From contig NZ_KB849812.1 of the NCBI RefSeq assembly GCF_000369065.1, positions 254,804-318,803 on the forward strand: DNA of 64,000 bases. The letters run 5' to 3'. The notes below the pieces were generated by a model. It was not told the DNA's origin and made no database searches. It was given only the letters and a program-made list of their open reading frames with translations. The position numbers and the translations under genes were made by a program. Positions within the stretch are counted from its first letter, which is position 1, and each line of letters starts with the position of its first letter. This document shows positions 8,799-17,851 of the stretch, piece by piece. This stretch comes from Acinetobacter haemolyticus CIP 64.3 = MTCC 9819. GTDB lineage: Bacteria > Pseudomonadota > Gammaproteobacteria > Pseudomonadales > Moraxellaceae.

Positions 8799-8874
8799 GT
8801 CCCTATCGTCTAGAGGCCTAGGACATCGCCCTTTCACGGCGGTAACCGGGGTTCGAATCCCCGTAGGGACGCCA
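8799..8874 (+). tRNA. tRNA-Glu (anticodon TTC), copy 3
   Basis: Identical to copies 1 and 2, and 31 bases downstream of copy 2 without its own promoter. The spacer carries ATGCCTCAT, also present just upstream of copy 1, which suggests that copies 1 and 3 share a duplication history. A terminator follows at 8881. Confidence 0.97.
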
Positions 8875-8880
8875 AATTCT

Positions 8881-8910
8881 AAAAAGCCACTGCATGACAG
8901 TGGCTTTTTT
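8881..8910. terminator. Bidirectional terminator between tRNA-Glu copy 3 and the convergent gene
   Basis: AAAAAGCCACTG, a 5-base loop, CAGTGGCTTTTTT. The 12-bp stem with A and T flanks works in both directions and serves the tRNA unit and the convergent gene ending at 8931. Confidence 0.85.
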
Positions 8911-8930
8911 CTATCTATATGTTGTATTTG

Positions 8931-9866
8931 CTATTCGATACCAATACCAACTTGCACTTCCAAACGTCCTGATTGAACACGCAACCCACGAATTTCAAAT
9001 TGATCAACCAACTGCTGTACCAACTCACGGCTTTCTTGCAAAATATTCAAACCAGGTAAAATACTAAAGTCGCTTAAATTTAATAACTTATCAACCATCC
9101 ATGAACGATTGTTAATAAAGTCAATAAAACCTGCTTCTTCAAGATCGATATACCAAATGCGATGCCCTTCTTTTTGAATACCAGGCACATCACGAATCAA
9201 ATGATTGATCAGAAAAGGAATAGGTAATGAATTAATCAGATCAAAACTGATATTACCAACTCGTCGTGTTGCCCAGTTGGTGAGTGTACCGCCATGACGA
9301 ACTTGTAGATCTAGATGTTCGTCAACCTGACGCAATCGCAGATATTTTTCTTGACCGATACGACACTCCAAGACATTAAACTCAAGTGATAAACGGTACA
9401 AGAAACGATGATAATGCCCATCCAATTCAATGTGAAAGCGATCATTTCCACACTCGACTTTAATATCATCGATCTCACTGCGATCAATCCGCTTTCTAAT
9501 CTGATTATTGAGTAACATTTCGGGAAGATATAAGGTTAGGCTGCTTCGCCCCAACGAAGCACGAGCCATACTCAATGCAACTTGACGTGCTGCTTCACTG
9601 GTTTCAGTCACCATACCGCGCACAGAGTTTCGTACCCCCTCTACACCACGTTTAGTATGATGCGTGACGTGATCTAAAGCATCTAATGCTGCATCAGCCA
9701 CCTCTGCGATATTACGAGATGTATCACTGGCAAACTCTACAGCATCCTGTGCGTGTTGTAGCGTTTTATTAATTAGGCGACGTGACAATGATGGCTTCTC
9801 ATCAGATGATGCTGTGTCGGCAGGCATAATATCGAACATTGCCTTTTTATCATCTTGTCGATTCAA
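8931..9866 (-). CDS. Conserved-looking hypothetical protein
   Basis: I do not recognise this 311-residue protein. The N-terminal 30 residues are polar. Residues 30-100 are Ala-rich and probably helical (SRNIAEVADAALDALDHVTHHTKRGVEGVRN). The C-terminal two thirds look like a mixed alpha/beta domain without cysteines at the usual metal-binding spacing. There is no signal peptide or membrane segment, so it is probably cytoplasmic. I chose the TTG at 9866 because AGGGAG lies 6 bases upstream; the first ATG (9839) has only a poorly spaced AAGG. It is codirectional with the unknown gene at 10035 but 168 bases away, so a shared operon is uncertain. Confidence 0.75.
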   Translation of the reverse strand: MNRQDDKKAMFDIMPADTASSDEKPSLSRRLINKTLQHAQDAVEFASDTSRNIAEVADAALDALDHVTHHTKRGVEGVRNSVRGMVTETSEAARQVALSMARASLGRSSLTLYLPEMLLNNQIRKRIDRSEIDDIKVECGNDRFHIELDGHYHRFLYRLSLEFNVLECRIGQEKYLRLRQVDEHLDLQVRHGGTLTNWATRRVGNISFDLINSLPIPFLINHLIRDVPGIQKEGHRIWYIDLEEAGFIDFINNRSWMVDKLLNLSDFSILPGLNILQESRELVQQLVDQFEIRGLRVQSGRLEVQVGIGIE

Positions 9867-10034
9867 GATGTTCTCCCTCTTCCCTTTCTTACTCGTTCAT
9901 TGTTATTCGTGACGATTCACTTTTTGAACAGTTCGAATCTTTCTTTCTAGATTAGCATGCAACAGAAAGCGATTTGCTTATTTTTGTTGCATAACATCAA
10001 GTTTTTAACCACTCAACATTGAGTTTTATTTTAC

Positions 10035-11654
10035 CTACTGGTCATCATGCTGTTGTACAGGAGATATAGCGACCGTTGGTTGTACCATGACAATCTGTTT
10101 TAAACGGATTTGTCTATAGTGTTCTAAACTTCGCTGTAACTGTGCGATCTTTTCTTCTCCCTCATCCAAATGAAAATGTTTCAATTCCCTTAAGCTCACC
10201 CACGCAGCCTGTATTTTTTCGAACTCTGTGCCTTTGTCCAATTTCCGTTGTAACCAAACACATAAATCCTGTGCTCGTTGTTGCTTCTCGTATTGATAAG
10301 CAAATAATCCACTGGATAAAGTCATGTTATTCAATTGCTCACCCAAATGTTTTTGCATTTCCTGCAATTGTCGAGCTTGTTGGTCAGCGAACGGATAAAG
10401 AATAGTTTGTTGAAACCAAATCGCTAACCCAATCATTTCCGCAACCAACTCATCACGCTGCGCATACAATATAGACCGCTCAGGATGATGCTTATCAAGT
10501 CGAGCATCGCCTAGATAAGCCACTAAACCTTGATCAAGAATAGTTTGAATGTCACCAAGTTCCAATGACGAAGTTGTCTTAAGCTGATGATCATTCAGCA
10601 ACTCATGTAGTTGATTGCTTTGTAATGATTGAGTGACTAATGAAAGTGCTTGATTGTTTTGACTGAGCAATAGCCATAAATTCCCCAAAAGATGTGTCGA
10701 AACCGTTTGCTCAATTGATGATGATCCACATAGGCGCTGCATTGCAGCTTGCATGAGATCAGATTGAATTAAACTTTCTACAATATGTGAATCCATTAAT
10801 AACTGGGGCGCACTTTCGATCACCTGCTGGCTGTAAGGAATATCGACATTTTTGCTCCCGAATATCCCACCCATCGATTTGCCTATAGCATTTAAACTGC
10901 GTCCAACATCTGCTAACACATGCGTTTCTACAGCGCGGCTTTGGAGAGTCGCAGGTGGTAAAAATGCGGTGACTGCATTTTGAATAGTTTTTCGATAGGC
11001 TTTTTGATCAATTGGCTTTTTATAGCGACATAGCAGATCAATCGCATAAGCCACATCACTTACATCAGCTCGATATTGTTGTTGCCGTTGAATCAAACAA
11101 TTTACATAAGCAAAAAAAGCCACTTCATTGGGTTGGGTCGCATGTTGCATTGCCCATTCATATTGTTCGATTGCCTGAGTATATTGTTCAGCACCAGCAT
11201 AAGATTTTGCCAAAGCAATTGCATGTTGAGTGCTGGGATAATGCTGCTGAAAATACTTTAACAAATCAATTTTAGGTGCTTGATCTAAGCACTGATCCAG
11301 CTGTCGTAGATACGCATTGATTTGCTGCTGTGTGGGATGTAATACCACGAAGTTCAAGAGATACATCAAGCACTGTTCATACCAAGCATATTTCCGTGCA
11401 TGCATTTCATAAGCAGCGATCAACTCTGTCTCGATCAATTCGATCAATTGCGTTGAGTAAAAGATGTCTTCTGCTGTCTCATGTTTAAATTTCCATTGCT
11501 TTGGCAATGACATTTTAAATAAACGTAAAATAAAGTGAGCACTCAGATCTGGGCTTTCCATAGTGACTAACATGAGTTTATCTTGTGTGGAAAGATGTGC
11601 TTTTCCTTTGGCAATCCGTGCCAAACGTAATTTGAGAATTTTGGTCGGTAACAT
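10035..11654 (-). CDS. Hypothetical TPR-like helical protein
   Basis: I do not recognise this 539-residue protein. It is rich in Gln, Leu and Ala and appears all-helical. A tetratricopeptide-like stretch lies around residues 145-185 (ALAKSYAGAEQYTQAIEQYEWAM), so it may be a scaffold or adaptor. It has no signal peptide or membrane segment. The start ATG at 11654 has AAGGAAAGGC just upstream. The product ends in a polar tail. It diverges from the zinc-ribbon gene at 11881 across a 226-base gap with no obvious operator. Confidence 0.75.
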   Translation of the reverse strand: MLPTKILKLRLARIAKGKAHLSTQDKLMLVTMESPDLSAHFILRLFKMSLPKQWKFKHETAEDIFYSTQLIELIETELIAAYEMHARKYAWYEQCLMYLLNFVVLHPTQQQINAYLRQLDQCLDQAPKIDLLKYFQQHYPSTQHAIALAKSYAGAEQYTQAIEQYEWAMQHATQPNEVAFFAYVNCLIQRQQQYRADVSDVAYAIDLLCRYKKPIDQKAYRKTIQNAVTAFLPPATLQSRAVETHVLADVGRSLNAIGKSMGGIFGSKNVDIPYSQQVIESAPQLLMDSHIVESLIQSDLMQAAMQRLCGSSSIEQTVSTHLLGNLWLLLSQNNQALSLVTQSLQSNQLHELLNDHQLKTTSSLELGDIQTILDQGLVAYLGDARLDKHHPERSILYAQRDELVAEMIGLAIWFQQTILYPFADQQARQLQEMQKHLGEQLNNMTLSSGLFAYQYEKQQRAQDLCVWLQRKLDKGTEFEKIQAAWVSLRELKHFHLDEGEEKIAQLQRSLEHYRQIRLKQIVMVQPTVAISPVQQHDDQ

Positions 11655-11880
11655 GCCTTTCCTTGCGCACTATTCAGCCAATTTAGCTTCAACTTAGCAT
11701 GAGTTCATGTCGATTAGCGACCATGTTTAGACGAGATGCAGGTGGGTTTAAAATAGTGAAATAAAGACTTGAGCAATTCTCTCCCCTTTCGGTCATCTAA
11801 ATTTGACGATTTAAACATTTCTAGATTTTAGCTTTTGCGGTTTTTTCGCTAAACTACTCAAAACACAATAGGAAAAATCT

Positions 11881-12219
11881 ATGCAATACCGTTGTCCTAA
11901 ATGTCAAAGCGTAAAAATAATGCCTGCTAGTCAGGGTGCAAATAGTCCACGCCCTAACGTGCCAAAAAGCTTAGTTCTTTTGGTTCCTGCTATTTTTATT
12001 TTACTGATCTTGGTACTGATTAGTATTGCCATGTGGATTTTTGGTAATGGTGCAGGTCAAGGGCTTCAAATCACAACGATTGTAGTATTTGTGATCTGTG
12101 TGATTGCAGGTGGTTTATTTTGGCGTGATCTACCAGATTTTAAAATTTCAATGCAAGCTTTCATGCAAGCACAAAAACATTGGAAATGCCGTGACTGTGG
12201 CCATGACTGGCACAACTAA
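11881..12219 (+). CDS. Small zinc-ribbon membrane protein
   Basis: This 112-residue protein opens with a CPKC knuckle (residues 5-8) and closes with CRDCGHDWHN. The two CxxC pairs needed for one zinc ribbon therefore sit at opposite ends, with two hydrophobic helices between them (about residues 30-52 and 60-80). Both termini must lie on the same side, presumably the cytoplasm, so they can fold together around one zinc ion. No function is known to me. AGGA lies 7 bases before the start. It converges on czcD, and the two 3' ends share a perfect hairpin at 12232-12260. Confidence 0.7.
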   Translation: MQYRCPKCQSVKIMPASQGANSPRPNVPKSLVLLVPAIFILLILVLISIAMWIFGNGAGQGLQITTIVVFVICVIAGGLFWRDLPDFKISMQAFMQAQKHWKCRDCGHDWHN

Positions 12220-12231
12220 GCACCGTCAGAA

Positions 12232-12260
12232 ATTCACATCAGCTTAATGCTGATGTGAAT
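12232..12260. terminator. Perfect hairpin between convergent genes, with the czcD stop codon in its loop
   Basis: ATTCACATCAGC, loop TTAAT, GCTGATGTGAAT. The 12-bp stem is perfect, and the czcD stop (TTA at 12244-12246 on the plus strand) lies in the loop, so one arm encodes the last His-rich residues of CzcD. Neither side has a strong T tract, so it may act as an mRNA-stabilising 3' hairpin rather than a classic terminator. Confidence 0.5.
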
Positions 12261-13188
12261 GATCTGTATCAGATTTGGCATCATGTTGATGTGTGTGCTC
12301 ACAATTCATTTCTGCATCATCTTCGATTTGTATCGTCATTTCCCTGATTTCATGTTGATGTGCCAGCATTTCCGTGGCCGCTCGATGTAATTGATTACGA
12401 TCGGCATGAGGTGCAAATAGATGGACCGTCAGATGAATATTTTTAGACGTAATCGCCCACACCTTAAGTTGATGAATGCTTTCAACGCCATCCAATGCCA
12501 ATAAATCATTCCTTAATTTTTCAATATCGATTTCTTCAGGTACGCCTTCCAATAAGATATTGATACTCTGCTTCAATAAAATCCATGTTCTCGGCAGTAC
12601 CCAGAATCCAATTGCTACCGCAATAATTGTATCAACCCAATACCAATTGGTGTAATAAATCACGATTGCACCCACAATAACGCCGACTGATCCCAAAGCA
12701 TCACTGAGTACTTCTAAATATGCACCTTTGATATTTAAACTCTCTGAAGCACTGGACATCAACATTTTCATCGAGATCAGATTCACCACTAAACCCAGTG
12801 ATGCCACAATCAGCATACCTAAACTATTAATTTCAGGTGGTTGAGTAAAACGCTGATAGGCTTCATACAAAATATACATCGCAACAAAAAACAGCATACA
12901 GGCATTAAATAATGCCGCGAGAATTTCAAAACGCTGATAACCAAAAGTGCGTTTATTATCTGCCGGTCGTTTTGCGATTTGGATCGCAGCCAAAGCAATC
13001 GCCAGTGCAGCAGCATCTGTAAACATATGTGCAGCATCGGACAACAGCGCTAAACTTTGTGTGATTAAACCTGCAATCACTTCTACAACTAAAAACGTTG
13101 ATGTTAGAATAAGCGCGATTGTGAGTTTTTTTATATTGCCTTCAGTTACAGCTGCGTGGCTGTGATCATGACCTTGATGTCCACTCAT
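12244..13188 (-). CDS. czcD: Cation diffusion facilitator, CzcD-type zinc/cobalt/cadmium exporter
   Basis: CzcD exports Zn2+, Co2+ or Cd2+ from the cytoplasm in exchange for protons. The 314-residue protein has a His-rich N-terminus (GHQGHDHSH), six membrane helices, the transport-site signature LLSDAAHMFTDAAAL in TM2 (HxxxD), and a second acidic site in TM5 (LEVLSDALGS). A cytoplasmic C-terminal domain ends in a His-rich tail (HTHQHDAKSDTDHSHQH). The start at 13188 is supported by AAGGAG 7 bases upstream; an in-frame TTG at 13218 would add ten residues that do not look like the family. It lies downstream of czcCBA, separated by a hairpin cluster. Confidence 0.93.
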   Translation of the reverse strand: MSGHQGHDHSHAAVTEGNIKKLTIALILTSTFLVVEVIAGLITQSLALLSDAAHMFTDAAALAIALAAIQIAKRPADNKRTFGYQRFEILAALFNACMLFFVAMYILYEAYQRFTQPPEINSLGMLIVASLGLVVNLISMKMLMSSASESLNIKGAYLEVLSDALGSVGVIVGAIVIYYTNWYWVDTIIAVAIGFWVLPRTWILLKQSINILLEGVPEEIDIEKLRNDLLALDGVESIHQLKVWAITSKNIHLTVHLFAPHADRNQLHRAATEMLAHQHEIREMTIQIEDDAEMNCEHTHQHDAKSDTDHSHQH

Positions 13189-13330
13189 GTTGGACTCCTT
13201 ATAATTGTTTAAATTCAAATATCTTTCTAACTACACTATCTCAAATCATGCATAAATATGATTGATGAAGTGCAACAAATTGTCCAAAATTTTCAATACT
13301 ACATCTCCAACCAAAATTTACTATCGTGGC

Positions 13331-13423
13331 GGTGGCATGGATGCCACCCGTAGGTCTGCGGCATCAAGGATGTGCCGTCAGACCTACAAAAGATTTTTGC
13401 TACTTTTCATCTCTGAAAAGTAG
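13331..13423. repeat. Three consecutive hairpins between czcA and czcD
   Basis: Hairpin 1 is GGTGGCAT-GG-ATGCCACC (13331-13348). Hairpin 2 has 9-bp arms GTAGGTCTG / CAGACCTAC (13350-13387), extended inward by CGGCA / TGCCG. Hairpin 3 is CTACTTTTCA-TCTC-TGAAAAGTAG (13400-13423). All stems are perfect or nearly so. None ends in a T tract on the minus strand, on which both flanking genes lie. The arrangement resembles a palindromic intergenic repeat more than a terminator. Confidence 0.55.
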
Positions 13424-13472
13424 AGTAATGTCTATTCAGACACCATACGATGAGATATGAACCCACACTCAT

Positions 13473-16400
13473 TTAATTTGTTGCTTTCTCATTCATCCAA
13501 CGATAGACCACAGGCAAGATCACCAAAGTCAGTAAAGTCGATGAAATAATTCCACCGATCACCACTGTTGCTAGTGGACGCTGAACTTCAGCACCTGTAC
13601 CCGTTGCGATCGCCATCGGAATAAAACCCAGTGATGCCACAAAAGCAGTCATCAAAACAGGGCGTAACCGTAAAATCGCGCCTTGCCATGTAGCAATATG
13701 CAGGTCGAATTGTTCACGAAGCTCTTTGATAAAACTGAGCATCACCAAACCATTTAGGACTGCGACACCTGAAAGCGCAATAAAACCCACGCCCGCAGAC
13801 ATCGACAATGGAATATCTCGTAGCCACAATGCAACCAGTCCACCAGACAAGGCAAATGGCACGCCACTAAATACCAGCAAGCTTTCTTTAAAGTTATGGA
13901 ATACCGCCATTAACAAAGTAAAAATTGCAATCAAGGCCAAAGGAATGACGATCTGCATACGTGCTGCCGCCGATGCCAAGTTTTCAAACTGCCCACCGTA
14001 TTCCAGCCAATAGCCTGCGGGTAAAGGTTGCTGTTTTAATGTAGCTTGTAACTCTTGCACAAATGAACCTAAATCACGACCTTCCACATTTGCAGTGACA
14101 ATGACTCGACGTTTACCATTTTCACGACCGACTTGACTCATACCAGAAATCGTTTCGACTTTGGCGACGTCTTGCAATTGAACTAAACCACCATTCGGTA
14201 ACTGGATTGGGAGTTGTGCCAAGCTTTGTGCGGTACGTTGGTTGTCTGGCAAACGAATTTCAAAATCAAAACGACGATCTCCTTGCAAGATTTGCCCAAC
14301 ATTTTGTCCACCTACACTCGCAGCAACAACATCCTGAATACTTCTTACGGATAAACCATACTGCGCAGCCAAAGCATGATTAATCTCCACATTTAACACA
14401 GGTAATCCACTGGTTTGTTCGACTTTTACCGCTGTCGCACCAGATATATTCTGTACTTTTTGTGCAATTGCTTGAGCTTGCGTATTCAATACATCCATAT
14501 CATCACCAAAAACCTTGATACCAACATCACTACGTATGCCTGAGATCAACTCATTAAAACGCAATTCAATCGGTTGGGAAAACTCACTGTTATTACCAGG
14601 AATCGTTGCCAAAAAGGCTTGCATTCGTGTACGTAATTCATCAATGCTCTCTTTCGGATTTTCCCATTCCTTTTTCGGCTTTAATAAAATCACCGCATCT
14701 GAAATATTAGGTGGCATCACATCGGTTGCCACCTCAGCCGTCCCTGTTCGTGCAAAAATTGCTTTTACTTCAGGGAAGTTTTTCAGAATCAACTTTTCAG
14801 TGGTTTCTTGCATCCGCAAAGACTGCTCTAAACCTGTACTTGGAGAACGCATTTGCTGCACGGCAAAATCCCCCTCACTTAACTGAGGCGCAAACTCACT
14901 CCCGATCTTGGTGCTTAAAATTCCCGTCAACAGCAAAATGCTGATCGCTAAAGTCACCACGACCAACCTAAACTGATAAGCCAGATCTAAAAGCTGTTGA
15001 TATTTTCCTTTTAAAGCTTGCATCCAACGCGATTCTTTCTCTTTCACCTCACCCGTAACAAATAACGCAACCGCAGCTGGTACAAACGTTACCGACAAAA
15101 TCATTGCACCTAGCAATGCCATGACTACGGTCATTGCCATTGGATGGAACATCTTCGCCTCAACACCTGTTAAAGCGAAAATAGGTAAATACACCACCAT
15201 AATAATGGCTTGCCCAAACAATAAAGGTTTACGTGCCTGTTTTGCCGCAAGAAAGACTTCTTTAAAACGCTCTTGTCGGGTTAATAACCGCCCTGCATGA
15301 TGCTGTGCTTCTGCCAATCGCCGAATACAGTTCTCTACAATAACAACTGCGCCATCGACGATAATCCCGAAATCCAATGCACCCAAGCTCATCAAGTTGG
15401 CACTGATGTTCTGCTCTGCCATTCCTGTAAGCGTAAATAACATTGAGAGTGGAATAACACAGGCTGTAATTAGTGCTGCTCGGAAATTTCCCAAGAAAAT
15501 AAATAGAATGACGATAACCAGAATCGCACCTTCTACTAAGTTTTTTTGAACTGTTTTAATGGCTTTATTCACGAGACTGGTACGATCATAGACCGTTTCA
15601 ATCTCAATACCTTTTGGCAAGGTCATTTGAATTTCTTGGATTTTCGCATCAACAGCTTGGGCAACGGTACGGCTATTTTCACCCATCATCATCATGGCAA
15701 TGCCAAGAACGGTTTCCTCGCCATTATAGGTTGCCGCACCTGTGCGTAAATCATGTCCAATCGCAACCGATGCAATATCTGCGACGCGAATGGGTAGACC
15801 ATTTTTAACACTGACCGTAATATTTTGAATATCTTCAACGCTGCTCAACATCCCCGGTACACGCACTGTGAGCTGCTGACCATTTTCTTCAATAAAGCCA
15901 GCACCACGGTTCTCATTATTTTCCTGTAACGCCGTTTGGAACTCAGTTAAGGAAATCTGGAGTTGCTGCAACCGCTTTAAATCTGGAGAAACAATATAGG
16001 TTTTGTTATAGCCACCAATGCTATTAATTTCGGCTACACCTTTGACTCGCTGTAATTGAGGCCGTACGATCCAGTCTTGGATCTCTCTCAAGTCCATAGC
16101 CGTATAAGGTGTTCCGTCCTCTTTTTTAGCATCGGCTTTGGCTTTAATCACCCATTGGTAAATCTCTCCAAGTCCTGTGGAAATCGGCGACATCACAGGA
16201 TCAACTGCATCAGGCAACTGCCCATCAGCCTCCTGCAAACGCTGATTAATCAACTGTCGTGCCCAGTAAATATCCGTACCATCTTTAAAAATAATGGTCA
16301 CTTGGGATAGACCATAGCGCGAAATTGAGCGCGTCTGTTCCAGATTCGGAATACCAGCCATCGCTGTTTCGATCGGATAAGTAATCCTTTGCTCAACTTC

Positions 16401-16616
16401 TAAAGCAGTATAGCCATTGGCCTGAGTATTAATTTGTACCTGCGTATTGGTAATATCAGGTACCGCATCAATCGGCAGTTTTTGATAACTCCAGACACCA
16501 ACGGCAATCCATGTCATCACAAAGAGCATGACCCAAATGGCATTGCGAATCGCAAACTGGATCAAACGATCAAACAGCCCTTCGGGTTTAGGTAACTGAG
16601 AAGAATTAGTGGTCAT
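13473..16616 (-). CDS. czcA: Heavy-metal efflux RND pump CzcA
   Basis: This is the inner-membrane proton-driven pump of the CzcCBA tripartite system, which expels Co2+, Zn2+ and Cd2+ across both membranes. The 1047-residue protein has the RND layout of two six-helix blocks, each after a first helix and a large periplasmic loop. The HME subfamily signature in TM4 (LGALDFGIIVDGAVVIVEN) carries the acidic residues for proton relay. The ATG at 16616 has AGGAG 9 bases upstream and overlaps czcB by 11 bases, implying translational coupling; an upstream in-frame TTG at 16637 is not needed. It is the last gene of czcI-czcC-czcB-czcA. Confidence 0.95.
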   Translation of the reverse strand: MTTNSSQLPKPEGLFDRLIQFAIRNAIWVMLFVMTWIAVGVWSYQKLPIDAVPDITNTQVQINTQANGYTALEVEQRITYPIETAMAGIPNLEQTRSISRYGLSQVTIIFKDGTDIYWARQLINQRLQEADGQLPDAVDPVMSPISTGLGEIYQWVIKAKADAKKEDGTPYTAMDLREIQDWIVRPQLQRVKGVAEINSIGGYNKTYIVSPDLKRLQQLQISLTEFQTALQENNENRGAGFIEENGQQLTVRVPGMLSSVEDIQNITVSVKNGLPIRVADIASVAIGHDLRTGAATYNGEETVLGIAMMMMGENSRTVAQAVDAKIQEIQMTLPKGIEIETVYDRTSLVNKAIKTVQKNLVEGAILVIVILFIFLGNFRAALITACVIPLSMLFTLTGMAEQNISANLMSLGALDFGIIVDGAVVIVENCIRRLAEAQHHAGRLLTRQERFKEVFLAAKQARKPLLFGQAIIMVVYLPIFALTGVEAKMFHPMAMTVVMALLGAMILSVTFVPAAVALFVTGEVKEKESRWMQALKGKYQQLLDLAYQFRLVVVTLAISILLLTGILSTKIGSEFAPQLSEGDFAVQQMRSPSTGLEQSLRMQETTEKLILKNFPEVKAIFARTGTAEVATDVMPPNISDAVILLKPKKEWENPKESIDELRTRMQAFLATIPGNNSEFSQPIELRFNELISGIRSDVGIKVFGDDMDVLNTQAQAIAQKVQNISGATAVKVEQTSGLPVLNVEINHALAAQYGLSVRSIQDVVAASVGGQNVGQILQGDRRFDFEIRLPDNQRTAQSLAQLPIQLPNGGLVQLQDVAKVETISGMSQVGRENGKRRVIVTANVEGRDLGSFVQELQATLKQQPLPAGYWLEYGGQFENLASAAARMQIVIPLALIAIFTLLMAVFHNFKESLLVFSGVPFALSGGLVALWLRDIPLSMSAGVGFIALSGVAVLNGLVMLSFIKELREQFDLHIATWQGAILRLRPVLMTAFVASLGFIPMAIATGTGAEVQRPLATVVIGGIISSTLLTLVILPVVYRWMNEKATN

Positions 16617-17847
16617 GTTCCGCTTCTCCTTTCTCAAGTTCCGATTTCAGTAAGAAACTGCCTGCTGCGACATAGGATTGTCCAACACTTAAACCTTGCT
16701 TAATTTCAACCCACTCACCATCCTGCTTCTCTGAAATGTTTCGCTGCCCAATTTGTACTGGAACTGCTTTAAACTCAAAACCTTTGTCCTGATTTTTCTC
16801 TGCAACGAATACCACCTGCTTGCCATCAACTTGTTGAATTGCCTCTGCACTCACACGCATCACCGATGCAGTTGAACCAGATTGTAATTCCACATTCACC
16901 ATGAGATTTGGACGCAATTCAGTCGCATTGGATTGCACTTTGGCACGAACCTGTAAACGACCTGTTTGTGCATCAGCTTCTGTTGTCAGGCTTTGTACTT
17001 GAGCATTAAAAATATTGCCTGTTTGTAGTGACTTAAATCGAATCTGTTGATTTGGTTGCACATTGACATTCGCCATAGTCGGCAACACAAATTCCAACCA
17101 CAACTGATCTAGCTGATCAATGGTAAATAATTGGTCGGCGAGTTGAACATTTTCTCCAATCACAATATCTTTATTGCTAATTACACCACTAATGGGTGCG
17201 GTTAAGGTGTACCGACCATTCGAGCCAGAACCAGCGCCAAAAGCCGTTAAACGTGAACGTGCAGCTTGAACTTGGATTTGTGCTTGGCGATAGGCATTGT
17301 AAGCACGTTGATATTCTTGCTTAGCTGAAATTCCTTGTGACCATAAGCTTCGTTCACGCTCATAATCTTGCTTTGCAAGTTCCAAATTGGTTTGCGCAAT
17401 TTGCAAGTTGGCTTGTTGATCAACCAAATCTGGCACGAGAAGATTTGCCAATGCTTGACCACGTTTCACTTGCTGCCCTAATTCGACATAAACCGATTCA
17501 ACTCGTCCCGCAAAACTTGGCGACACATGAGCTTGTCGATCCGTATTAACAACCAATTTTGCAGGATAACTTTGAATCTGATTGACCTCACCCATAGCCA
17601 CTTGAGCAAGCTTCAAGTTATGCTGTTGCATTTGGTCTAAGGTCAAACTCAGACCATCTTCATCATGCTCCCCTGCTGATGCATCACTTGTATGTTCATC
17701 TGCTTCATTTTCCTGATGAGAATGACCTTGTTCACTTTGTGGCTTACTGCCTTTTTCCCAGAGTAAAACTGTTGCGAGAAAACCTGTAACAACAAGGATG
17801 ACTGCAATCCAAACCCATTGCTTAGGCATTTTTGATTTCATCTTCAT
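16606..17847 (-). CDS. czcB: Periplasmic adaptor (membrane fusion) protein CzcB
   Basis: CzcB links the CzcA pump to the outer-membrane channel CzcC. The 413-residue protein has an N-terminal membrane anchor (WVWIAVILVVTGFLATVLLW), then a His- and acid-rich segment (HSHQENEADEHTSDASAGEHDEDG) that may bind metal. A biotinyl-lipoyl and alpha-hairpin core and beta-barrel domains typical of RND adaptors follow, and it ends with EHDH. The ATG at 17847 has GGAG 9 bases upstream and lies 4 bases after the czcC stop. The longer open frame begins at GTG 17880 inside czcC and is not preferred. Confidence 0.92.
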   Translation of the reverse strand: MKMKSKMPKQWVWIAVILVVTGFLATVLLWEKGSKPQSEQGHSHQENEADEHTSDASAGEHDEDGLSLTLDQMQQHNLKLAQVAMGEVNQIQSYPAKLVVNTDRQAHVSPSFAGRVESVYVELGQQVKRGQALANLLVPDLVDQQANLQIAQTNLELAKQDYERERSLWSQGISAKQEYQRAYNAYRQAQIQVQAARSRLTAFGAGSGSNGRYTLTAPISGVISNKDIVIGENVQLADQLFTIDQLDQLWLEFVLPTMANVNVQPNQQIRFKSLQTGNIFNAQVQSLTTEADAQTGRLQVRAKVQSNATELRPNLMVNVELQSGSTASVMRVSAEAIQQVDGKQVVFVAEKNQDKGFEFKAVPVQIGQRNISEKQDGEWVEIKQGLSVGQSYVAAGSFLLKSELEKGEAEHDH

Positions 17848-17851
17848 TACA

